The notes beneath the pieces were generated by a model. It ran no database searches, had not been told where the DNA came from, and saw only the letters and a program-made list of their open reading frames with translations. This document shows positions 35,301-45,700 of a DNA stretch of 64,000 nucleotides, one piece after another (the stretch's first letter is position 1; every line of letters starts with the position of its first letter). The stretch comes from Patiria miniata (Eukaryota; Echinodermata; Asteroidea; Valvatida; Asterinidae): NCBI RefSeq assembly GCF_015706575.1, contig NW_024037056.1, positions 4,426,109 through 4,490,108 on the forward strand. Reading direction: 5' to 3'. The position numbers and the translations under genes are program-made.

Positions 35301-35616
35301 ACTGCACTTTGTAACTATTGGAAACTGTCTTGGTACTTTCGGCATGGACCTATTACTCGAGAAAGGCTCCCTATGATTTAATTTATAGGCTTGTATACTC
35401 ACCCCAACTTTTCCCATTTCGTCCCATCACCTCCCTCTTTTCCATATTCCACATGAAGTGACGGAACCCATGCCAGTTTTCCCGAATATTGTTGCCTAAC
35501 GCTCTGCGTCGAAGTACGAAGGGACTAGCGGGCGCGTCGTGTTCCACCGGGACGATCGGCTCGCCGTCCGGTTGGGAGGACGGACCGGCCTGCTGTTCGT
35601 TGATCATGATGGACAT
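32020..35616 (-). CDS. ATP1B: Na+/K+-ATPase beta subunit, complete six-exon gene (337 aa)
   Basis: Six exons (35403-35616, 34788-34916, 34183-34296, 33693-33865, 33252-33353, 32020-32301) join in frame to 337 residues. The beta subunit is a type II glycoprotein that escorts the catalytic alpha subunit from the ER to the plasma membrane and shapes cation affinity; it also acts in cell adhesion. Visible hallmarks: cytosolic HGFRHFMWNMEKREVMGRNG, one membrane helix (about 74-98), six lumenal cysteines in the family spacing (165, 180, 190, 203, 242, 304) for three disulfides, and N-glycosylation sites at 198 and 229. The cytosolic tail is longer (about 70 residues) than that of the neighbouring beta locus (about 40). 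It ends MVRS. It is head-to-head with that locus and may share regulation. Confidence 0.95.
32908..32990 (+). mobile_element. Penelope-like terminal fragment: hammerhead-like core plus histone-type stem-loop
   Basis: CTGACGA (32921-32927), a six-base stem GGGCAG/CTGTCC with loop AGCATA, then GAAA (32947-32950) form the two conserved strands of a hammerhead ribozyme core, with one extra A. Sixteen bases later GGTTCTTCTCAGAACA (32967-32982) fits the histone mRNA stem-loop pattern with one unpaired end base. The same arrangement recurs inverted at 44.43-44.51 kb. Penelope-like elements are known to carry hammerhead motifs; this assignment is inferred. Confidence 0.5.
33252..33353 (-). CDS. ATP1B: Beta-subunit gene (minus), exon 5
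   Basis: 34 codons, phase 0 at both ends. It encodes VWGWIPEGFTSDVL and FFTCDV. 'GW-x-PE' and the fifth conserved cysteine match the family; NKS is a glycosylation site. Confidence 0.93.
33693..33865 (-). CDS. ATP1B: Beta-subunit gene (minus), exon 4: first two disulfides
   Basis: 173 bases. It carries four of the six conserved cysteines in YENC, RFCRYD, LGEC and TQPCLYMGLNK, with a glycosylation site at NTT. 'F-C-R-Y ... C ... PC-x6-N-K' is the family signature. Confidence 0.95.
34183..34296 (-). CDS. ATP1B: Beta-subunit gene (minus), exon 3
   Basis: 114 bases. It encodes LHVFPIPTGQGRIEYGLDNS and onward to EIKDNVFA, the membrane-proximal lumenal segment. Acceptor CCCCAG, donor GCAC|GTATGT. 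Confidence 0.88.
34788..34916 (-). CDS. ATP1B: Beta-subunit gene (minus), exon 2: membrane helix
   Basis: 129 bases. It encodes AQIGLFYLCLYVFLAGYF and on through QTISQERPTYNT. This is the single membrane span with the aromatic face that packs against alpha-subunit helices M7/M10 in known structures. Confidence 0.95.
35403..35616 (-). CDS. ATP1B: Beta-subunit gene (minus), exon 1
   Basis: 71 codons plus one base. It opens MSIMINEQQAGPSSQPDGEP and closes with GRNGKSW, the conserved cytosolic end before the membrane helix. Donor TGGG|GTGAGT. The first ATG of the open frame is used; proline-rich residues 9-34 are unusual length for this tail. Confidence 0.93.
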
Positions 35617-36626
35617 CGGGACTAAGTCCGTTCGAGGAAATGTTTCCAGTTTACAGGATTGAACAGTGAGTGAGCTGTGGAAAAAAAATTATGCACTGAT
35701 ACCGTATATCTCGCTCTTTGCCTTAGTTCCTGTTTCACATCTACAATTAAAGGGCACAGCCCTTTTTGAAACGTTTAACAATTCAGAGACATTTTGATGA
35801 CACCAACTCTAAGAGCGTGGACATGATCCCTTTAACGGAAATGCATTCAGGAAGGATGTTCATGCAGTTAAAGCAATAAGAGGCGGGTCAGTACGGATTA
35901 CATTTGAATATACAATGTGTGTATCTTGTATCGAGGTATTAACAGGAAACAGTAGTGTGAATGAATCCATAATCATCATGACTTCACAGTTCAGATCGCT
36001 CAATGCATTTCAAGCTTTTTACGCATAGTGATTTTTGTCTCCGAGATGATTTTTGGTGGCGCTCTGCAAGTTTCGATAACACTGTAAGATCTTCAATCAT
36101 CCAGCCATCGACTTATTTTACAGCATAATCTTTTCCATAAAATACGCCTCAAAAGTCACGCATTGCGTGAATCAAATTATTTGCATGATTGGTGGCTTTG
36201 GATAATATTGTATTCTTAATTTTCTATGATGGTCCGGCTTTAATTTGACCGCAAATTTGACACACGCCCAAAATTATTTGCATGATTGGTGGCTTTGGAT
36301 AATATTATTTTCTTAATTTTCTATGATGGTCCGGCTTTAATTTGACCGCAAATTTGACACACGCCCTCTAGTGCTAGCACCTAGCCAGGCAACAAACTCT
36401 ACATCCGGGAGTTCTGAAGCCCGCGGAGTATTTTCACTGGTAACTAGACGAGTACCAGCAGACATGCCGTAAAAAAATAGTCTTGTACCCAGGCGTGCAT
36501 ATACGTTTCTCTGTGGTTTGTAATGTGACTACAGTGGAAATCTTTACATGGTCTCATACTGATGCTAAATGTAATTAGCGGTGTGTCGGTAGATTTTCTT
36601 TCGCGTTTACTGCCCGAGCTCTCAAC
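35617..36626. promoter_or_regulatory. Shared intergenic region between two divergent beta-subunit genes
   Basis: The start codons of the two beta genes lie 1,010 bases apart and point away from each other, so this interval must hold both promoters and 5' ends. No clear TATA box was identified. The main feature is the 97-base tandem duplication at 36174-36366. Common control of both genes is an inference from layout. Confidence 0.6.
36174..36366 (+). repeat. Two-copy 97-base tandem repeat with octamer and CCAAT motifs
   Basis: Copies 36174-36269 and 36271-36366 differ at only two positions. Each has ATTTGCAT (36179-36186 and 36276-36283), the canonical POU octamer, followed two bases later by ATTGG, an inverted CCAAT box. 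The repeat lies about 260-450 bases upstream of the plus-strand start codon, 560-750 from the minus-strand one. Confidence 0.85.
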
Positions 36627-36747
36627 ATGGGTGAAGAACACAAGCCAACTTTTATGGAAAATGTCGCCACAAACTGGGCGGCTTTCCGGTTATTTCTGTG
36701 GAATTCGGAGAAGAAGGAGTTTCTCGGCAGAAATGGGAAGAGTTGGG
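36627..36747 (+). CDS. ATP1B: Beta locus (plus), exon 1, probably shared
   Basis: 40 codons plus one base, start context CAACATGG, donor TGGG|GTATGT. It encodes MGEEHKPTFMENVATN and then the cytosolic signature FLWNSEKKEFLGRNGKSW, ending in the same phase as exon 1 of the divergent gene. Confidence 0.95.
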
Positions 36748-39700
36748 GTATGTGCATTATTGTTATCAGGGTTGTTACAGCGGTCAAAATGTGTTGCGAT
36801 GTGCAGAATATTTTTTGGCAAATGCCGGCCGGTCTAACGTAATGGGGGCGCCCTTTTTAGTTTCAGTCCCAATATTAAAATCGATCACAGTAATTTGTAA
36901 ATTGTAGGCCTATAATCTGTTTTGAAGTAAGCTGTGAAATGAACAAATTGTGTTTTTTTTTCTTTGCACTGTGGTGTTATAAGTTTATTCATAATTATTA
37001 ATAAAATGACTTTCGTAGTCGCTATTGTTACGGCAGCCGTAACGCATTTCCCATTTTCTATCGTTACGGTAGACTGCAACTTTTATAAAAACATGACAAG
37101 AAAATATAAAATTAAAAGGAAAAAAGTGAATTTGAACGTTATGAAATTCAGACTTTATTTCCTTTTTAAAAAAAATCCTCCAAAGCCTCAGGTTAGAAAA
37201 GGAAAAAAATTTGAGTGCAAAACTGAAATTCGAACCCGCAACCTCACGGTGCAAAATCCTACCCTCTAACGACTGAGCTGTCGCACTGCTCGCTAAAACG
37301 TGTGGAAACAAATAATTATATACCTGTCATGCCTGTGTGCGTATCAAAAAAGTATCGTAGAGGGCGCTAAACAACGACTGCCGTAACGATAGCCACTTCG
37401 AATGACTTTTCACATGAGTTTTCCCCGTACTCCCGTAGACAAAATTATACGGACCTCAACCATGTTGACATAACGGCCAATTTAACAAAATTGTAACTTA
37501 AAAACTAACGTTACACTGATTACATAAATGAAATTTACCCGTCATAAGTTGTGATATCGCCAGGTTATATTACCACCCACATGACCCAAAAATCAATGAA
37601 ATCGGGCAATCAGTTCCAAATGCATTGCGCAAATCCAATGCAATAGTTGATCACGCTGTGTCAGTGATGCGCGACGTCATGCGGCGTTCGGTTATTGGTC
37701 AGTTAAACATTGACAGTGTGGCTAAATAAAGTAAATAATATTATTACATACAGCAATTTTGTCCATAAAAAGGCACCAATATTGTCTTCAAAAAGTGAAT
37801 ATCTCCATTTGTGGTCAACCAATTTCAAAAATTCAAAAGTTTCCATTTTTGAAAGCCAGTCTGACATTTTGAAAGTACATGTAAACTCAAGTTCAATAAG
37901 CTCCAAGGAAGAAAAAACACAGAAAGAGCCTAATATCAGCATTTTTGAACAAAATTTAATTGTTACAACAGATTCATAAAATGCCACGCAAGCTTTTTTA
38001 AAATCTTCACAAGGACTAACAAGCCTGAATTTGTAATTTGGCGAAGGGAAGAGGTGTCACAATACTTTATTTTTATTTAAAGGCTCAAAAATTGTTTGGA
38101 AATCATTTCAAAGTAACTAGAAATGCTTTAAAAAAATAGTGAAAGTAACTAATTTTCCCTCTATGCCCCCCTCCCTCCTTCGGGCTATGGGAAGAGTAGC
38201 ATATGACTGGGAATCACCCTGTTCCTGCCAGGCTGCTTGTCAGGAAATGATTCAATCGTCCGATCTTGCCATAATTAGCCTGAGGACTACACAAAGCAGG
38301 GGAGGTTGATGCAATTTGTAACGTCCCCTGCCGATGAGGTCATGGGTTGCCTGAAATAAGGAGCAAGGAAGTGGCTCAAATGAGTCTGTTGCTGTGTGAA
38401 GGGGGGGGGGGTGGCTGAGAAGGGAGGGGGACCCCTGTGTTGCAGAGTCATATAGACATGGTATTGACTGAGTATGAAGCGCAACATCCTCAAAGAAACT
38501 CGTGGACTGTTTATGAATGTTGTCATATCTCGGAAAAGAAAAGGTTATTGTAAATTTGTTATTATTCTGTGTATCGGGTTTGTGGGGCTTTGTAATGGTT
38601 TGAGAACCCGTCTTCTTTCTGTTCAGTCATGCAGTTTTAAGCCCGGTTCATACTTCACGAGTAAGTGTAAGCGAAGCGAAATGCGTGACGTCAACAATAC
38701 GTTTGAAGCGCGTCCACCATTGTTGACGACATGAATTTCGCTTCGCACTTGTTTTCGCGTGAAGTATGAACCAGGCTTTATGCTACCACAATGGTGTACA
38801 TGTAGCTTAGTCATAGACTGGCCTTTTTGGGGATGCATGGATTGAGAAGTTGGTCGTAGTTGACTCATTTACATGTGCACCTAGAAAAGTGACCCAATTA
38901 ATAGAAATGTGAAGTCACAGCACATACACTACTTGTGGAACATGATGGGTACGTGAATCTTACATACAAACATGTACATGTTGTATGTCTATGGATATGT
39001 AAGGGCTTGGTTGATGTATTTAAAAAAGAAAAAAGTATCATGTCAGTTTACCACTCATGCTACTGTACCCATTTTCAAGGTGTTATTTGCTAGCTAGCAT
39101 TTTATGTGCAGTAACACCTTCTGAACTGAGAGGCAATATAAATCAATTTCAGTGGACCACACATGTGACATGCATACTTTCTCCATTTTACTACCGCACA
39201 TACCGGTACATGTAGCACAGAAATCCTCTGATACAAAACAAGACATGCCTGCAATTTCATCCTTTACTGGGCACCCATAAAAATGTATTGCTGTTCAAAC
39301 AATCTGCACATGTTGAGCATAATTGAGTACATTTTGTTATTTTCCATGTACATGTATTAAGTACCAGTAGTACATGTATGTAGTTGCAGAGACTAATCAC
39401 AGCGTGCATGGGTTGTGCTGAGTTAAAAACCCTGACCCTTGACCTCAGCTTATTAGTACTAGGATGTACACAATTAGAGCGCAGTAAGAAGGAACCCTGG
39501 GTTATGGGGTGACCTAGGGGTGACCTAGGGTTACCGGGGCAAGGTTCATTGGTTCAGTCAATGCAGGACAATAGAATCCTGCTGATAAGCACTGCAAATA
39601 ATTGGCAGTACTTCAACTTGTGCTAGGTTTAAAGGAACTGTTGTGTTCCAACAGGTGATTCTGTTATTTGTGCAGTGAGTTATTGTTTTTGAAAAAAAGT

Positions 39701-42700
39701 GAATGTATTTTTCAGAGACAGCGGCGTATCAGCAAATAAATATGAACAGTTCTGGGTAGTTTTTATTAAATAATTCCTATTTTTGAGCTCACTCAAGGTG
39801 TGGCATCCTTATGTGGAGGTTCTGGGTCATGTTGATCAGTTTGGTTGAACAACATGCAGTTACAATCCAAATATTGTAAAGTTTCTGCAATATCAGGGGT
39901 GCGGGGGGGGGGGAGAATTTAAAAAAAGTCCAAATATCAGTTCCTTAGGGCTGCTACGGTTTCTACTTATACTCTAAGGTACATGCACATATCCAGTGAG
40001 ATGTGGATGGTTCATTACAAGAATGAATACTTTGTTGCACTTTAAACCTCCATTGTTTGCGCACCTTATCGCAGCTCTAGTGGCTGCTGAATGGAGCAGA
40101 TAGGCACACATATGTTTGTCGAAGTGGGAGGTCAAATGTAATACAAAGCCCATGATGGCCAGTTGGCCACTTGCAATCATGTAATGTAAGTGTGTCCCCA
40201 CGAAGAATAGATATACAATGTACATGCGGCATTCACGGCCAGATATCCCCCTCCCCCCCCCCCCCCCCCCTTACAGAATTACACTTCTGAAAGCAAATCT
40301 AGATTGGCTGGAAATATTAGCTTTGTTTTCTAATGAAGGTGTGTTTTATGTAAAGCCAAATATATTTCAGCGTTGGATTTCTAGCAGAGACTTTACATGT
40401 ACTTCTGTGCATGAATATAAAATGGCCTTACGTGCATTACATTTTCTTAGAGCCTTGAGGAAGTGCTTTTGTTTAATACCCCTGACAGCTAAACATGACT
40501 TTGTGTTCCTGTGTTAAGCCTTCCAAATTCGATCAGCCATCCAAAGCGTTTTTCTGAATTACTAAAGGACTTTGGCTGCCGCTCTTAAGAGCCTTGTTAT
40601 ATCACACTCTCCGTATGGGCTTCGCACGCTCAATCATTGGTGAAAGTCCTTTCCAGCATCCCTTGCGTGTATCCTGCCTTCACAATTTCACCGCTTTTAG
40701 AGACAGGTTAGTGTTAGCACCCCTGCATGCGCTAGATGAGCATGGGAAAGCATGATGCATGTGCCTGCTGCTGCTTGACAAAGTATACCTACAGAGATAA
40801 TTATACACATACTTGGTGACCCTTAATTTAAAATATTAAAAAATAGAAATGACATGTACTATACAAGTACATGTATAAATTTTTTAAAAATACCCTTAAA
40901 ACTGAAGATGGAAACATTAATCCATATTCAGGATTCTTTTTACTTTATGACCAGAAAATAAAATTTAGTCAGTTCACTTCAGTTTTGTTTAAGGCTAATT
41001 GCTCTTAAACCCTAAACAGTCCTGAATCCTCCAATTTCAATACGATTTTGCAGACCCCTCAGGGAGGGTTTTTTTGTGTGGCTGATGCATACAGTTATAA
41101 TTGAGATGTTTTTAATATTCATTAAATATTCATTTAAATACTCATTTTTGTGCTGAAAGATTCAACTTGGCCATGTACTTACATGTACATGTATGGCCTA
41201 AGGGCTCTACATGTATGTACATGTAATTTCCTTGAAAGGATCCACATTGGATAGATGGATTAGTGCATTATATTGGACACTGTGCCGTGGGGAACGTTAA
41301 TTATGTGCAGGCATACACTTGCCTTAAGTGTTTTATGAAATGCCACCATTCACATTCAAAGTGTGCATTATATTTCAAGGATGATGCACTTACATTATAA
41401 GCTTGCATAATTTGACATTGTTATGTGCTGTTAGGGACGCGACTCGGTTGTGTGTGTTATTTAAGAGAGTTTTAAAAAAAAAAAAAAAACGTGCATGTTA
41501 ACAAACACATTATTATTATTATGAAATGGTTTATTTTACTCTCCCGACGCAGCCCGAAGGCTGAATTGTGGGCAGGTTTACATTAAAAACATTTTTAAAA
41601 TAGACAGAGGTAAAAACTGTATGCATTACAATATAAATAATTACAGGACCAGTAAAACATCATAGGACCTAATGAGAGTTTAAAAATAAAGCATGTAACA
41701 ACAAGAATGGAGGTACACAATTTAAGAATTTAACAAAACTTGACTAAAAATAGTTGATTCAAAACAGTTTAAAACAAAACAAAAGTAAAACATCTCTGTT
41801 CGTCTATTCATACTGTTATGGATAGTAAAATTGACCAAGTTGAAAACAATTTATTGGCAAAATTTTGTGGATGGTTTTTCTATGACCGCAGTTAACATAC
41901 AGGATATGATTCAGAAACATACATGTTATGTGCAGATGTCACATGTACCAAGATTTAGCTGTACATTCACCTACGTGCAATGGTGTGTACATGTATTTAA
42001 GTACATGTACATGTAGCCCTCGTTTTTTATCACAGAGATAGGATGCTTCTGTGCAGTGTGCATTTGTGATTAGATAGGAGGCAAAAGGTTACATTGTAAG
42101 AAATTTAATTACGTGTTTTCAATGTTCGCACATTATTCAGTCAATAAAAGTGGGGATCTATACATACATGTACAGCCTTTGAATGATTCACGTACATGTA
42201 TTAGAGTCTATTATTCAAAGAAAATGAACAGGGCTCATTTTTACTGGGTCACATCCTGCCAGTGTGAACTGTCAAATTTAGCATGAAATGAAAAATCCAG
42301 AAAAGTAAAACAAAAATACATGTACAATGCATGAAGACGTGAAAATATGTTACTGTTAATGTTTTTTATATTTCAGGGGAGAACAAATGATTGCACATTC
42401 CTTTCATTTTGGTCAGATGCATGCAAATCTGCAAAGAATATTCTTGTATCATGATGGCATCCATCGACACATACATGTACGTTATATTCTAATACAAAAG
42501 AGGCATGGGATTTTAAAATGTTAAGGTGCGTTACGGTATTGCATGTAGAAATGAGAACAGAAACACAATTGTGCATGCACATTCCGCATGGAGAGCCTGC
42601 CATGAATATATCTGCCATTTGGTGCCTCTACCATGGTGGAGTGACTTTCACTTTGACACCTTTTTTGCCTAACATTTTGTTTTGCCAATTTCTTGTCTTT

Positions 42701-45700
42701 GCAGGTCAGATAGGCGTGTTCTACTTCATCCTCTATATCTTTCTGGCTGCCTTCTGGGCTCTGATGTTTTTCATTTTCATGGCGACAGTAAGCCCGGACC
42801 ACCCCACCTTTGACTCTTACGTCAACGTGCCAGGTCAGTTTCAACTTGTCTATTTCCTATTCAGGCCCTTGCAGAAGTTCAACGAGACCAGCAGCTGGTT
42901 TCATGAAACAGTGCGTAACTTACGGCATTTGTAGGACTTGCGCAACAAATTTATTGCGAAGCTGCACAATAAACTTACGATCGATTTTACGAATTTTGGG
43001 GTAGCTGCGCAACGTTTTAAATAATCTAAACATCTTGGCGAGGATGATAACAGCACTTACAACGACTGTTTCGTGTATGATATTGTTTGCTCGTGAAACA
43101 GTTGATGAATCACCTCCGCTCGCCATTTGAAAGTACTGTTGTCTAACTTTCTTTGGAATCAAGCGGCAACTCTAACAACTCTTTCATGGGTAGGATAGTA
43201 ATTCTTTTACTTTAAGCACAAAGCTGTGAGGGTCTTGAGCAATAACAGGCTCCACGACAATCACGATTTGCTGGGAAAATAGGTCATTTTCGGTCTCTAT
43301 GTTACAACTTACACCACCTTAAATGATTGCGCAAGATATGCCATGATTTGTTGCTGGAGTCGCGGATTTACGCAATATGAAACTGTAGTGAAATTGTCAT
43401 AAATGAAATGTTGCTTAGTATGAAATCTTATGCATCTTATGCAATCAATTGTGGTGCAAGGGGACGTCAGTGTTCTCCAACCTGTCAATATAACCTGGTG
43501 CCCCGCCAAGCTTTCTGAGGCACCCGCCAAGCTTCAAAAGTTGCCGCCAAGCTTAAATAGTTGTCCGCCATGCTTAAAAAAAAGGAAACAAGTAATAAAA
43601 AAGACAAACAAGTGGGACTACCCTTACCCTCCAGGGTATATTTGGCCAGAAACTCTGCCAAAAGTAATAACATGCAACACTTGTCAAAGTGACAAGCCTA
43701 CCCATTGCAGCAATCAATCAGGTCAAAAGTCTCAAGGCCAAACTGCCTCAGAGTCCCTGGTCACTGATGTGTTAAAGAAGATGATGCTGAGCCAGTATTG
43801 TACTTAACAGGCCTAAAAGCTGTTATCCGTACATAAATTGCATGTTCATCTGCAAATAGCGCCCCTGGCATAAAGAAATGTATGACTGCAAATAGCGCCC
43901 CTAACATAATTATAGCGCCCCCCCCCCCCCTCCGCTTGTTGACGGCGCACCGACCTTTAATTTTCAAAGTTGGAGTACACTGGGACGTATGCGCAAAGCT
44001 TCGTGAAATCGGCTGCTGGCTTGCTATTTAAAATGGACCCAAAACATTGACAACTGGACAGCTTCAGGCAGTTCTGGACCCCATCAATTCGATCTGTCCA
44101 TTAGTCAATCAATAGGTAGGCCCTTTTGGTATAAATGCTAAAATACACCAGTATTGGCTAATCTTCAGAAAGCGGTTTACTCTGCATTAGAAGCTTGTGA
44201 CTTGACATTAGACGATATGACTTGTGATTCAATGCTATTGACTTGTGATTGACTTGTGATGACTTGTGATTGACTGGTGATTGCCTCTGATGACTTGTGA
44301 TTGCTTCTGATGACTTGTGATGGACATGTGATTGACTTGTGACGAGTAAGATTTGAGGCTTTGCATGGTGGAGACACGAAATAATGAAAGGTTTGCGGAA
44401 ACACCATGTGCGAATAATTTCTCAACTAAGAGAATGGTTCTGAAAAGAACCAGAGGTATAAACTTGACGTTCCGGTCAGTATGCTCTGACCGTCTTCAGG
44501 AGAATGAAGACTCTTCTGAAGACTTGTGATGACTTGTGATTGACTTGTGATTGCTTCTGATGACTTGCGATCAATTTGTGATGACTTGTGATGTAATGAC
44601 AATTCTGCCCGTCATACTAAATGATTGTAACTCTGATGTCTGTGATCTTTGTATCCATCTAGGTTTGTCAATCAGGCCAAAGTTTGACAACCATGTGGTG
44701 GAGTTCAACCCAGAAGTGAAAAGCAGTTATGCAGACCACGTTGCGGGACTCAAAAGCATCTGGGACGGTCAGTCTCGCTCAATTTCCCCCCCCCCCCCCC
44801 CCAAAAAAAATCTCAGAAACATAGTTTGTAAGAGATCATTTGTTTCTTTCAAACTTATATAAGGCTGTGTAGGAATTACAATGTAGTTGGCTGCGGCTGG
44901 CAATTATGCACAAGTCTATGGAAATGGCTGCAGCCACTTCCCCTAGACCCATGTGTATATTTCCAGCCAGAGCCCAGTACATGTAATTTGGATTTGCGGC
45001 ATTGTACTGTACCGCAACAAGCTACAAAATGTAAATTCAGTGACCCATTTATGTTTTTATGCCCATGTGAACAGTTCTGGTTAAAGCTTGTGGCTGTCCC
45101 ATGAAAATTTACGGTGTGCTGCATATTGTAAAAAAATACACTGCATTGTAATTAAATTGACAATAAATACAAATTTGTGGCAGTTAGAAATTTTTAATAT
45201 CGGGGGGGGGGGGAGAATTATGCCCTGAAACACATTTGGACCATTCAATAAATTTTGGGTCCAAAATGTGAGATTTTCCTGTCCTTGTTACTTTGTCATT
45301 TGCCAAGAATCATTAAGAATGACATCAAACAATTTGTTTTATTTGTTGGGTAGGTAGTTTGCTAGTCTTAACCCTAACCCCCTAGTAGTTCCCCAGGACT
45401 ACCCTGCTAAATCCAACAAAGTCTGACAGTTACTCTTATTTGTTTCCTGCTCAATCCAACACAGTCCCGCACAATCCAACTTGCCAAGTTGTTGGGTACC
45501 TGAACATACATAACGACTGGCATGAACAATCCAACAGAATCCAACTGTGCCTTATTTTTCTGTGGTCTGCTGGATTCAACCGAGTCGGCGTTATTTACCA
45601 GTACCCAACAGAATCAGTTGCCTGATTTTCGTTGCCTGCTGAATCCAACCGATTTCAACAGGAATAGAAACTAAGGGTTTACTGCTCAATCCAACGGGAC

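Larger units (their letters stand above)
36748..42704 (+). other. 6 kb first intron of the plus-strand beta locus
   Basis: No alternative first exon with the family signature was seen. The intron carries a tRNA-derived SINE head (37.2 kb), a small element with TTA duplications (38.64 kb), several G or C runs, and from about 38.8 kb a strong excess of the palindromic word ACATGT, often as TACATGTA. Confidence 0.6.

Noticed and set aside
37222..37293. Working tRNA gene
   Set aside because: A and B boxes are visible but an acceptor stem and clean cloverleaf are not, so SINE origin is more likely.
42518..42934. 138-codon frame read as a separate gene
   Set aside because: Only 42705-42833 is coding (exon 2a); the rest is intron read-through on both sides.
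43430..43807. 125-codon plus-strand frame with several cysteines
   Set aside because: It lies in intron 2a/3a, has repeated CCGCCAAGCTT-type DNA at its start, no splice borders and no recognisable domain.
44194..44599. Possible CRISPR-like array
   Set aside because: Units are contiguous degenerate decamers without unique spacers, in an animal intron.
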